This document shows, in pieces, positions 7,031 to 14,079 of a DNA stretch of 32,720 nucleotides. The stretch is from a virus. Numbering within the stretch: position 1 is the first letter of the stretch; every line of letters begins with the position of its first letter. The DNA lies in IMG/VR virus record IMGVR_UViG_3300007276_000161, positions 1 through 32,720 of that record; one strand, given 5' to 3'. The translations under genes were made by a program, and so were the position numbers. The notes under the pieces are model-generated. The model made no database searches. It saw only the letters and a program-made list of their open reading frames with translations, and was not told the origin of the DNA.

Positions 7031-7882
7031 ATGAAGGTGTTTGCATGGGTTAATAGTAGTCTGGACGGGGCATGCTCGGCAATCGCACTTAAAAATATAC
7101 TTAAATGTGAGCTAACTACAGGAGAGGCTAATAGTCATGACTTCCCAGGACTACTTAAAGGGTGGGTGATTGATAACTTTAGCAGCTATGACAAGGTGTT
7201 TATTATTGGTCTAATAATCCCAGATAAAATCTCGCAATTATTAGACAACGAAAGAGTTATTATAGTGGACAACTATAATATTAAACAAGAATATAAGCAT
7301 GCAAAAACAATATTTGCTGAAAAGAGTTCATGTACTGAAGTTTTATTAGATAAGCTATCAAGACAGTGCAGTGATGAATTGCAGCTGTTGTATAATATGG
7401 CAGGCGATTACTGTAGTAATGCACTAAGTATATCTAATTCAATTAAGCTGAATGCTGTTTTTATGGGGTACAACAGACCTAAGGTTGATAAGTTTATAAA
7501 GAGATACGAGCACGGATTTTCTGAATTTGACGCTCATGAAAAAAATTCTATTAAGCTTTATTTTAATAGACTAAAAGAGGCGGTGACCGATACAGAGTTT
7601 TTTACTGGTGTAATAAAGGATAGTAAAGTTGTAAGTTGTTTCGCGAATCATGCAATGAACGATATTGCCAATTTAGCGCTTAAAAAATATAGTGCGGAAG
7701 TAGCAATCGTAGTAAATCTTGAAACTCGAACGGTTCTATTTAGAAGAAGTAAAAATAATAATATTAAAGTAAATATTTTAGCAGAAAAGTTATGTAGTGG
7801 GTCAGGACGCGATGACGTAGCCGCTGGTAGTATAACAGATACCTTTCTAGCTTTTAGTAAGACGTTATGTCAATGTATGTAA
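7031..7882 (+). CDS. Degenerate DHH-family phosphoesterase-like protein
   Basis: 283 residues with the architecture of RecJ/NrnA-type DHH phosphoesterases but altered metal ligands. Motif I reads VNSSLDGACSA (residues 7-17), where the family has HxDxDG; His becomes Asn8 and the first Asp becomes Ser10. The motif II Asp position is Gly60 (VFIIGLIIP). Motif III, normally DHH, reads DNY (80-82). A DHHA1-like substrate-binding C-terminus remains, with GSGRDDVAAGS near residues 257-267 in place of GGGHxxAAG. Loss of several ligands suggests a catalytically dead or binding-only protein. It lies between the helicase and the helicase-loader genes and overlaps the next gene by 16 bases, so a replication or recombination role is plausible. 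Confidence 0.65.
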   Translation: MKVFAWVNSSLDGACSAIALKNILKCELTTGEANSHDFPGLLKGWVIDNFSSYDKVFIIGLIIPDKISQLLDNERVIIVDNYNIKQEYKHAKTIFAEKSSCTEVLLDKLSRQCSDELQLLYNMAGDYCSNALSISNSIKLNAVFMGYNRPKVDKFIKRYEHGFSEFDAHEKNSIKLYFNRLKEAVTDTEFFTGVIKDSKVVSCFANHAMNDIANLALKKYSAEVAIVVNLETRTVLFRRSKNNNIKVNILAEKLCSGSGRDDVAAGSITDTFLAFSKTLCQCM

Positions 7883-8157
7883 AACCATCAGTAAGCCCTT
7901 CACAGAGTATAATAGACAAAGAAAGCGAACATATACTTCTCTGCTTTTGTACTTATTGCTCTCTTTTAAGAGGTAAAAGATTATCATTGCAGAACGTTTT
8001 TATACTAGTACTAGACGACGAAAAAATAAAATCTGTACTAAAAGAGCTATTAGGAGTTGATTCTGACTATGAAGTAGTTAAAATATTCTTAGACTACGAT
8101 ATTTCGATCACCAAGTCGAAATATATAACTAAGTATTTGAACCTACGTAATAAATGA
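7867..8157 (+). CDS. 33: Small protein, possible gp33-like late transcription co-activator
   Basis: 96 residues. Between helicase and gene 32, T4 relatives encode gene 33 then gene 59; this ORF is in the gene 33 place, directly before the 59-like gene, which it overlaps by four bases (ATGA). T4 gp33 is 112 residues and links RNA polymerase to the gp45 clamp at late promoters. The C-terminal pattern FLDYDISITKSKYITKYLN loosely resembles FLEENSIPETQFAKFIP of T4 gp33. Late-promoter octamers and a gp45-like clamp in this window make such a factor expected. Similarity is weak and mostly positional. The start could also be Met3 at 7873. Confidence 0.45.
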   Translation: MSMYVKPSVSPSQSIIDKESEHILLCFCTYCSLLRGKRLSLQNVFILVLDDEKIKSVLKELLGVDSDYEVVKIFLDYDISITKSKYITKYLNLRNK

Positions 8158-8801
8158 TAACAGAGAAAGAGAAATGTATATATAATTCTTTTTTAGTGGC
8201 TGGTAGAAAGAGTAAAAATAAGCCGTTCAAGCTCAGAAAAAACTTCACCAACCTTGACCCGGAAATTTACGTACTACTTAAAAAGCTTGACGGGCTTTTT
8301 AAAAGAAATCCTAACATTAATATGGATGTTTATTTTGAAGCTCCATACTTTGTATACGATAAAGATAGTCATTTTGATCTGCGGTTTTATACTACTCGCC
8401 GCTCATTAAAATGTTACACAAATTATTTGAGGCAGAGAGAGCAGCAAAATCCGGATAGTGCTGAGGTTGTTGATAGATGTAAGAAGTGTTGCGCGTTCAT
8501 TTATAATTATTGTGTAGAAAGAGGTATAACCCTCGACGAATATAAAACACTATCAGAAAGCAACATTCCTATCACATTACAGCACCTAAAGGAACATAAA
8601 ATTAACTTTTATACACTACATGGCTTAGGGTGTAGTAAAAAAATTCAAGAAATCGGTACAGACTTGCTTGATTTTCTCGTACCTGACTATAATATTATTA
8701 TAAATGATACGAGAGTTAACTTCCTTAAATCGACACGTCTTAAGGATGTTGTAAGTAAGAGCTTCTTGTTGATTGAAAAAAAACTAAAAACTAAAAACTA
8801 A
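8154..8801 (+). CDS. 59: gp59-like loader of the gp41 helicase
   Basis: 215 residues, nearly the length of T4 gp59 (217), mostly alpha-helical and basic. It lies immediately upstream of gene 32 as in T4. Local patterns agree with gp59: an N-terminal region with FFxKL-like aromatic/basic sequence, and a C-terminal NYNIIINDTRVNFLKSTRLKDVV stretch comparable to the NNYSIKLKAYRKIL part of gp59. In T4 the protein binds fork DNA and gp32 and loads gp41. The gene's final codons lie in the A-rich tract that leads into gene 32, encoding a Lys-rich tail. The call rests on length, context and weak sequence resemblance. Confidence 0.6.
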   Translation: MITEKEKCIYNSFLVAGRKSKNKPFKLRKNFTNLDPEIYVLLKKLDGLFKRNPNINMDVYFEAPYFVYDKDSHFDLRFYTTRRSLKCYTNYLRQREQQNPDSAEVVDRCKKCCAFIYNYCVERGITLDEYKTLSESNIPITLQHLKEHKINFYTLHGLGCSKKIQEIGTDLLDFLVPDYNIIINDTRVNFLKSTRLKDVVSKSFLLIEKKLKTKN

Positions 8802-8814
8802 AAAAACAAATATT
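8776..8814 (+). promoter_or_regulatory. A-rich leader of gene 32, possible autogenous operator
   Basis: The 39 bases before the gene 32 ATG are almost only A with a few C and T, and include three exact tandem copies of ACTAAAA (8783-8803). T4 gp32 represses its own mRNA by cooperative binding to an unstructured A/U-rich leader. This tract has that character and lacks a Shine-Dalgarno. It overlaps the end of the 59-like gene. No upstream pseudoknot was identified. Confidence 0.45.
8783..8803 (+). repeat. Three tandem copies of ACTAAAA
   Basis: Exact 7-base repeats at 8783-8789, 8790-8796 and 8797-8803, bridging the stop of the 59-like gene and the gene 32 leader. Confidence 0.85.
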
Positions 8815-9666
8815 ATGAGCAATACATTTAACGCATCGATGTTCGAGTCCATTAAGGACGCACTAGTACAAAATACAAGTGGAGGTTCTTATACCGAGAT
8901 AATGAAAACCACACCAGGTCACACATATACTGTTAGGCTTCTACCATACGCACCGGATCCAAAGAATACATTCTTTCATCACTATAATCAAGGATGGACG
9001 TCCTTCGGTACAGGTGAATATGTACAAGCCCTTTCCCCTACTACATTCGGTGAGAGGGATCCTATTTCAGAGGCTCGCTTTAAGGCTCTTAGAGTTGGGT
9101 CAGACGAAGAGAAAGAAATGGCTAACACTATCAGACGTATGGAGAAGTGGTTGGTTAATGTATATGTAGTAGATGATCCACAGAACCCGGATAATAATGG
9201 TAAGGTTAAGATCCTGCGATACGGTAAGCAGTTACATAAGATCATATCAGAAGCAATTCAAGGCGAGGATGCAGAGGAGTTCGGTCAGAGGATTTTTGAT
9301 TTAGGCTCTGAAGGTGTCAGCTTTAAGATTAAGGTTGAGCAGCAAGGCGAATATCCTACATATGTATCATCTCGATTTACTACTGCTGGTAAGCTGAACC
9401 TTACTGAAGATCAACAGAAGGAGGTATACGATGGGGTGTTTGATCTTGCAAAAGTATTCAATCTCAAATCTTATGACGAGTTAGTTAAAATGCTAGATGA
9501 TCACTTCTACGTAGGGGCTAATGCACCGAGTGCAGAGCCGGTCAGTAGTCCTGTAGTTGCAGCTCCTACCGGACCATCCCCAGTGGTTGAAAGTGTAGTA
9601 GCTGAGAGCAGCAGTACTGTAGTAGATGATGACATTGATATCGATGAACTTCTAAAAGATCTGTAA
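8815..9666 (+). CDS. 32: Single-stranded DNA-binding protein (T4 gp32-like)
   Basis: 283 residues (T4 gp32: 301). A short N-terminal basic/polar segment precedes an OB-fold core: TYTVRLLPYAPDP (about 38-50), FFHHYNQGW, EKWLVNVYVVDDPQNPDNNGKVKILRYGKQLHKII (about 116-150) and FKIKVEQQGEYPTYVSSRF. The VVDDPxxPxNxGKV stretch is diagnostic of gp32. The C-terminus is a Pro/Ser/Val linker followed by an acidic tail (VDDDIDIDELLKDL), the usual partner-binding tail for helicase loader and polymerase. The T4 zinc-binding Cys/His cluster is absent; its place reads LSPTTFGERDPIS. The protein coats single-stranded DNA at forks and in recombination. The A-rich leader may mediate autoregulation. Confidence 0.93.
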   Translation: MSNTFNASMFESIKDALVQNTSGGSYTEIMKTTPGHTYTVRLLPYAPDPKNTFFHHYNQGWTSFGTGEYVQALSPTTFGERDPISEARFKALRVGSDEEKEMANTIRRMEKWLVNVYVVDDPQNPDNNGKVKILRYGKQLHKIISEAIQGEDAEEFGQRIFDLGSEGVSFKIKVEQQGEYPTYVSSRFTTAGKLNLTEDQQKEVYDGVFDLAKVFNLKSYDELVKMLDDHFYVGANAPSAEPVSSPVVAAPTGPSPVVESVVAESSSTVVDDDIDIDELLKDL

Positions 9667-9667
9667 G

Positions 9668-10147
9668 ATGACACCTGAAGAAAAAAATGCACTATTGCAG
9701 TTTACCGGGCAGATGTATGGCGAGTCTAAAAAAACTGACGATATGTTAGTTGGTAGTTCACCGCAGCTACAGCCTAGATCCACTCAAATTAAGGATCAAT
9801 TTGAGCAGGTGTTAAGAGCACCTGTTCAACAGGAAGGCGCACCGCCACAAAAAGTACCACCTAACAGACCATCTCAAGCAGTATCAGCCCAATCCGCAGC
9901 ACCAGCTGCGGTGCCGGTTGCTCCGGCAGCTGTTACCCCGGCCCGGGCCGCGGCTGAACTAGCTCAAGTTCAAGAGACTGTACTAGTTGACCCTAACCAG
10001 ATGGAGTTTGATCTTACCGAACCTAACAAGGTAGATAAAGTAATTGAACTGCTTGAGAAAAATAACAGATTGTTAGTTGAAATTCGAGATAATAGTATAA
10101 AATCAAATTATAATGCCAAGAGAGCTAAGAATAAAAAACCGCAATGA
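9668..10147 (+). CDS. Hypothetical protein with Pro/Ala-rich linker, between genes 32 and 45
   Basis: 159 residues starting one base after the gene 32 stop. A short helical N-terminus (residues 1-15) and a polar region lead into a Pro/Ala/Gln-rich disordered linker (about 50-105). A C-terminal helix follows (DKVIELLEKNNRLLVEIRDNSIK, about 118-140) and then a basic tail. Its last 35 bases overlap the clamp gene. The linker is encoded by a GC-rich patch (a GGCCCGGGCC palindrome at 9940-9949) that stands out from the AT-rich surroundings. Its place between SSB and clamp suggests a replisome accessory role, but no family is recognised. Confidence 0.75.
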   Translation: MTPEEKNALLQFTGQMYGESKKTDDMLVGSSPQLQPRSTQIKDQFEQVLRAPVQQEGAPPQKVPPNRPSQAVSAQSAAPAAVPVAPAAVTPARAAAELAQVQETVLVDPNQMEFDLTEPNKVDKVIELLEKNNRLLVEIRDNSIKSNYNAKRAKNKKPQ

Positions 10148-10832
10148 ATTTTTAAGATATTTGGATTCTGTTTCAAAAATAAACGATAGTGCAATTTTCG
10201 AAATAACATCCAACGGTATAGAGGCTCTTATTTCATCAGCTGATAACACTCTCGTGTTATTGGCGGAGTTTAAGGGAGATTTTGATATTACAACTACTAT
10301 CAATATTCCCGATATTAAGAAGCTGCAAAGAGTGCTCGACACTTTAACCTGTGAAGAGTTCGTATTAATTATTAACTCCAACAATTTAGAGTATAAAGGC
10401 AGTGATGTTAAGTTTAAGTATCATCTGTTCGAAGAAGGTTTCCTTGCTAAGCCTGGTCTTAATGTTAACAAGATTAGAGGTTTTGAGTTTGATGTTGAAT
10501 TCGAACTCTCAAAAGATATTATACAGGCCTTGCTGAAGGGTAGTACGTTTGCCTCAGAGACTAATAAAGTATATTTCTATACAGAAGATAAGCTACTTAA
10601 AGCAGATCTCACTGACAGGGCTAGACATAATACTGATAATTACTCACTAACCGTGCATGAAGCATCATTTGATTTGAAGCCAATATCAATTAATTTTGAT
10701 AATATTAGATTGTTATCACATATAGATAATACATATAACTGCAGCGTTAATACTGAGTACGGAGTACTTGTTGTTGATAATAACTCATCTGACATTAAAT
10801 TAAAGTATATAATATCATCACTAACTCAATGA
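10113..10832 (+). CDS. 45: Sliding clamp (T4 gp45-like)
   Basis: 239 residues, close to T4 gp45 (228), with the strand-rich repeat pattern of processivity clamps. The second half contains FDVEFELSKDIIQALLKGSTFASETNKVYFYTEDKLL, which parallels gp45 (VFEVNEEQLQQLFKVSRGL…), and ends with a short strand pair before SSLTQ. The trimeric ring tethers DNA polymerase and, in T4, activates late transcription with gp33 and gp55. Location downstream of gene 32 within a replication operon supports the call. The start overlaps the preceding gene by 35 bases, and the stop overlaps the next start (ATGA). No clamp-loader genes (44/62) are in the window. Confidence 0.75.
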   Translation: MPRELRIKNRNEFLRYLDSVSKINDSAIFEITSNGIEALISSADNTLVLLAEFKGDFDITTTINIPDIKKLQRVLDTLTCEEFVLIINSNNLEYKGSDVKFKYHLFEEGFLAKPGLNVNKIRGFEFDVEFELSKDIIQALLKGSTFASETNKVYFYTEDKLLKADLTDRARHNTDNYSLTVHEASFDLKPISINFDNIRLLSHIDNTYNCSVNTEYGVLVVDNNSSDIKLKYIISSLTQ

Positions 10833-11140
10833 AATCGAAATCAAAAAATAAAATAACAACACTATCATATTTTGTTAAACGCTTAAAGGACTCTGGATTC
10901 GTAACCTGGAAAATATGTGATATTTACTCACAGGGAGATCCTAGGAAGTGGACTATTATGATCGATCCGGGTAACACGTCTGTTTTTATAACATGCTATG
11001 AAAACAAAGACTTCAATGAGGAAATGTTTGAATTTAATGATGGTGGTCAATATTTCCCGCGAAACTTCTCTGTTAAGACTTCGTCGATGGAGGTAATAAT
11101 AACAACGTTATTTCATAAAGGTATACCACAAGCAACATAG
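10829..11140 (+). CDS. Hypothetical small basic protein
   Basis: 103 residues with a Lys-rich N-terminus (MKSKSKNKITT), then a predicted helix (YFVKRLKDSGF) and alternating strands (VTWKICDIYS, KWTIMIDPGNTSVFITCYEN). This is a small alpha/beta fold without recognised motifs. It is translationally coupled to the clamp gene by a four-base overlap and precedes an internal late promoter. The position suggests a replication-associated accessory role only by context. Confidence 0.75.
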   Translation: MKSKSKNKITTLSYFVKRLKDSGFVTWKICDIYSQGDPRKWTIMIDPGNTSVFITCYENKDFNEEMFEFNDGGQYFPRNFSVKTSSMEVIITTLFHKGIPQAT

Positions 11141-11144
11141 CTGT

Positions 11145-11152
11145 TATAAATA
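11145..11152 (+). promoter_or_regulatory. T4-type late promoter octamer inside the replication operon
   Basis: TATAAATA followed by ATTTT and the ATG at 11158, the same five-base spacing as elsewhere. It would let the 11158 gene, and possibly the nuclease and primase genes, be transcribed late. Confidence 0.55.
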
Positions 11153-11157
11153 ATTTT

Positions 11158-11436
11158 ATGGACGAAAAAGAGAACTTGTCAGATAGTGATATACAGAACC
11201 TGCTCGAGGAAATTAAAAAAATGCGAGTTGAGCATGATAGTACATATGATAAGGGTGTTGATATTGACAATGCATTAGGATGTATTGTCAAGGAGTTTTT
11301 AAGTAGCTTTGTACTAATAGGGTATGATATGCAGGGCGATACGGTAATAATACGTTCAGAGGATAGTCAAATGAGTAAGGATGCGTTGAGATCGTCATTA
11401 TTACGATACCTGCAATTGTTATTATATGAAGAGTAA
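11158..11436 (+). CDS. Hypothetical acidic protein
   Basis: 92 residues. An acidic/charged helical N-terminus (DSDIQNLLEEIKKMRVEHDS) is followed by a more hydrophobic half (IVKEFLSSFVLIGYDMQGDTVIIRS) and a Leu-rich C-terminal helix (SLLRYLQLLLYEE). The start is set by the late octamer five bases upstream. It overlaps the next ORF by 11 bases. No family recognised. Confidence 0.75.
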   Translation: MDEKENLSDSDIQNLLEEIKKMRVEHDSTYDKGVDIDNALGCIVKEFLSSFVLIGYDMQGDTVIIRSEDSQMSKDALRSSLLRYLQLLLYEE

Positions 11437-11746
11437 GGAGTTAGTTAAAGGTGATATATATGCTGTTGAAACTGGTGTATATGCCGGTGAGATGTTGGTT
11501 TTTATTAAATCGATTGATTCATCTCACTGCTTCTTAGCGGTGCCTACAATGGAAAACCGGGATGTTCCTTTTGAGTCATTTGACACAGCTAGGAACTCTG
11601 ATATAATAAGGTATGTCGAACGTGCTCCTACATATGTTGTTGGAGTGTCTGTAGCGCAGTACGAAAAAAATGAAAACATTAATAATAGACGGGAACAATC
11701 TTCTACATCGCACGTTCTGGACAGCGAAGAATCAATCGAAGCGTAG
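11426..11746 (+). CDS. Hypothetical protein with SH3-like N-terminal half
   Basis: 106 residues. The first ~80 form strands (GDIYAVETGVYAGEMLVFIKSID, HCFLAVPTMENRDVPFESF, PTYVVGVSVAQYEK) compatible with a small beta barrel. The last ~25 residues are polar and low-complexity and are encoded in the 77 bases overlapping the start of the nuclease gene in another frame. That overlap is unusually long for this window, and the tail may be a by-product of the overlap. Function unknown. Confidence 0.65.
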   Translation: MKSKELVKGDIYAVETGVYAGEMLVFIKSIDSSHCFLAVPTMENRDVPFESFDTARNSDIIRYVERAPTYVVGVSVAQYEKNENINNRREQSSTSHVLDSEESIEA

Positions 11747-12530
11747 TGGGTCGGATGATGTATCCGGGCTACATATATATTTTACCCTGAATGCTATTTA
11801 CTCATATGTAAATAGGTTCAAACCTACCGATACGATTGTGGTATGGGATGAAAAGCTAGAATATCAGGTTAACTCTCGTAAGATTGAGTTTGAAGGGTAT
11901 AAGGGTAATAGGACCAGCGACCCGTCACCGTTTGCAAATAACGATATTATTAAGTCGATGTTATCGTATCTAGGCTTACCGTCAATATTTCCGCGTGAGC
12001 TAGAGGCAGATGATATTGTTGCATATATTTGTAAGACGTATCCGGGTAACAAGGTGATCATCTCAGTTGATCAAGATTTCTTACAGCTTGTTGATACAGA
12101 GACAGTACTATTCGATCCTATACGTAAAAAAGAATATACACATAGCGCGTTTGAGGAAATGACTGGATATACTCGCGAGCAGTGGTTAGAAGCTAAGTGC
12201 TTACAAGGCGATAAGTCGGATAACGTGCCGGGGATCCCAGGGTTCGGTAAGGTAAGGACGCGTAAGTTCTTAGACGGTTCACAAGTATTAACAGAGGATC
12301 AGCAAGTGATATTTGATACCAACCGTTCACTATTCTCTTTAGATAAAGTTTTTGAGCTCGTAGATGAAGTTGAATACTACCAACAACAGCTCGATGCACC
12401 TATCACGGGAGACTGGGATATGTTTATAAGTGAGTGCGAGCAGAGGAATTTTGACCGGATTTTAAATAATCGTGAGTCATGGCATACATTGTTCTTCCTC
12501 CGTGATAAGCTCGAGACGTTTTTCTCATGA
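11670..12530 (+). CDS. rnh: RNase H / FEN-type 5'-3' exonuclease
   Basis: 286 residues (T4 RNase H: 305), a flap-endonuclease family protein. The N-terminus MKTLIIDGNNLLHRTF carries the first metal-binding Asp. Further ligands are in VVWDEK (about 57-62), ELEADDIVAYI (about 109-119) and ISVDQDFLQL (about 130-139). The helix-hairpin-helix region GDKSDNVPGIPGFG (about 179-192) follows. It removes RNA primers and 5' flaps during lagging-strand synthesis. The start is set by the canonical N-terminus even though it overlaps the preceding ORF by 77 bases. The stop overlaps the primase start by four bases, so nuclease and primase are translationally coupled. Confidence 0.93.
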   Translation: MKTLIIDGNNLLHRTFWTAKNQSKRSGSDDVSGLHIYFTLNAIYSYVNRFKPTDTIVVWDEKLEYQVNSRKIEFEGYKGNRTSDPSPFANNDIIKSMLSYLGLPSIFPRELEADDIVAYICKTYPGNKVIISVDQDFLQLVDTETVLFDPIRKKEYTHSAFEEMTGYTREQWLEAKCLQGDKSDNVPGIPGFGKVRTRKFLDGSQVLTEDQQVIFDTNRSLFSLDKVFELVDEVEYYQQQLDAPITGDWDMFISECEQRNFDRILNNRESWHTLFFLRDKLETFFS

Positions 12531-13549
12531 AACTGCCAGAGGATTATGTGGTCTTAAAGTTCTACGAACTTGGTTATAGGCCTATGTTTAATAAGTTCAA
12601 CCACGTTTATCAATGTGGTTGCCCGGTGTGTAGAGAGGGAGGCTCGCGAGGTCAGAAGAGGCGATGTTACTATGTCCCGAAGAACGACAATATATATTGT
12701 CATAACTGTGGATGGTCTAGTAAGCCGTTTAAGTGGATAAAGACTGTGTCAGGTGTTGATGACTCAGTCATAATTAACGAGCTCAAGGACTATACTCCTG
12801 ATGTAGATACTATACTAGACGAAAGTAGTCATAAGGTAGTTGTTAATACAGAGTCATTACCTGTAGATAGTATTAACCTATCTGATAAGTCACAGCTTGA
12901 ATACTATAAAGACAACGACGTGGTTAGGGCTACTATCAATCTCATTAAGCAAAGACGGTTGGATACAGCAATTAACAGACCTGATAATCTCTATCTATCG
13001 TTAACTGATAGAGTTCATAAAAACCGGTTAGTGATTCCGTTTGTTAATGAAAATCATCAAATTGAACATTATCAAACGAGGACTGTATTGAGCCGTGATA
13101 AAAAAACAAAGCCTAAGTTCTTAAGTAAAAGCGGAGGCGCGCAGAAACCGCTATTCAACGTGGATAAAGTAACTAATGATTATGATACGGTATATGTATT
13201 TGAAGGGCCGATGGATGCTTTCTTTGTTAAGAACTCTGTAGCAGTAGCAGGTATTACTGAAAAAGGTAGATCATTCACTGATCGACAAAAACAACAGCTT
13301 GATGGCCCTCTTAAATTCTATGATGCCGTGTGGATACTCGACTCTCAGTGGGTTGATAGGGCTTCCCTTATCAAGACTGAGGCCTTGCTTCAACAAGGTG
13401 AGAGGGTGTTTATATGGCCCGAAAAGTTCGGCAAGCGCTTTAAGGATTTTAATGATATTGCTATGACATGTAAGATTGATGAAATTAGTCATGACTTTTG
13501 CAAAAAAAATACCTTCGAAGGACTCGAAGGTATTGTTAGATTATCTTAA
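12527..13549 (+). CDS. 61: DNA primase (T4 gp61-like)
   Basis: 340 residues, matching T4 gp61 (342). The N-terminal zinc-binding domain has Cys30, Cys32 and Cys35 (CGCPVC), Cys47, and Cys58/Cys61 (CHNCGW). After a linker comes the catalytic core with KNRLVIPFVNENHQIEHYQTR (about 165-185). The TOPRIM signature follows: VYVFEGPMDAFFVKNSVAVAG (about 222-242, with the catalytic Glu) and then VWILDSQWVDRA (about 267-278). It synthesises RNA primers with the gp41 helicase. The last codons contain a hairpin that serves as terminator for the opposite strand. It is the final gene of the plus-strand replication operon. Confidence 0.93.
   Translation: MKLPEDYVVLKFYELGYRPMFNKFNHVYQCGCPVCREGGSRGQKRRCYYVPKNDNIYCHNCGWSSKPFKWIKTVSGVDDSVIINELKDYTPDVDTILDESSHKVVVNTESLPVDSINLSDKSQLEYYKDNDVVRATINLIKQRRLDTAINRPDNLYLSLTDRVHKNRLVIPFVNENHQIEHYQTRTVLSRDKKTKPKFLSKSGGAQKPLFNVDKVTNDYDTVYVFEGPMDAFFVKNSVAVAGITEKGRSFTDRQKQQLDGPLKFYDAVWILDSQWVDRASLIKTEALLQQGERVFIWPEKFGKRFKDFNDIAMTCKIDEISHDFCKKNTFEGLEGIVRLS
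13502..13534 (-). terminator. Intrinsic terminator for the 13570 gene, embedded in the primase gene
   Basis: The bases at 13508-13518 and 13524-13534 form a perfect 11-bp inverted repeat (AATACCTTCGA / TCGAAGGTATT) with a five-base loop. Read on the minus strand, the stem is followed by a run of about eight T (A tract at 13502-13509), a standard rho-independent layout. It lies 36 bases past the stop of the 13570 gene. On the plus strand the following bases (TTGTTAGATT) make a poor U tract. Confidence 0.75.
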
Positions 13550-13569
13550 ATTAAAAAGTATCAGAATAA

Positions 13570-14004
13570 TTAAACTCCTCTGAACTGAGGATTATCGGTC
13601 TGTGCAAGATAACCTCTAAAGGATTCAGTAAGGGAAGCTAGTTCTGTAGCTACACGTGTAATTTTTCTCTGTTCTGACTGCTTCATGCGATCAAAAATAG
13701 TATCTGCTTCTGAGTTAGACAATACGCTCTGAATAGAACCGTCTTGACCATTAAGCTTGTGAAGGAAGGCATCCATCTCACTAACCCACCCTTCAAGTTC
13801 TTGTTGCATCTGCATTGCAAGATCACTAGTGGCTTGAGCAGCTCGCATAGCTGCATCATCAGCTTCAGCCGGGTCCGGCATCTGTGTATCGAAGTCTTCT
13901 GCTGAAGTTCCGTCATCAAGTGATGCCTCCATGGCATCGCGATCCTCATCAAACTCATCAGCTTCAGCTAGCATCTTAAAAAATCTATTTTCATACCTGG
14001 TCAT
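13570..14004 (-). CDS. Hypothetical acidic helical protein, probably late
   Basis: 144 residues from the ATG at 14004 (153 from the ATG at 14031). Residues about 8-55 are very acidic (Asp/Glu/Ala-rich). The rest is helical with Gln/Met/Ala-rich segments (AAMRAAQATSDLAMQMQQELEGW) and a conserved-looking end (LAQTDNPQFRG). I prefer 14004 because AATAAATA lies exactly five bases before that ATG. The nine upstream residues would again be encoded by promoter DNA. An acidic, helical, late small protein could be a prohead-core or structural component, but nothing confirms this. It is isolated on the minus strand and ends at the terminator inside primase. Confidence 0.7.
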   Translation of the reverse strand: MTRYENRFFKMLAEADEFDEDRDAMEASLDDGTSAEDFDTQMPDPAEADDAAMRAAQATSDLAMQMQQELEGWVSEMDAFLHKLNGQDGSIQSVLSNSEADTIFDRMKQSEQRKITRVATELASLTESFRGYLAQTDNPQFRGV

Positions 14005-14009
14005 ATAGT

Positions 14010-14017
14010 TATTTATT
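14010..14017 (-). promoter_or_regulatory. Late promoter octamer (AATAAATA)
   Basis: The minus strand reads AATAAATA, ACTAT, ATG (14004). One mismatch from TATAAATA, with the standard five-base spacing. Predicted transcription start is the A of the ATG. Confidence 0.5.
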
Positions 14018-14079
14018 GCTCGTATACTCATTTATATACTATAATAGCTTTTTATTTATTAGTTTTTACAATCACATGG

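Noticed and set aside
9507-9692. Antisense Ser/Thr-rich ORF at the end of gene 32
   Set aside because: It is the reverse of the Val/Ser/Asp-rich gp32 tail; no independent support.
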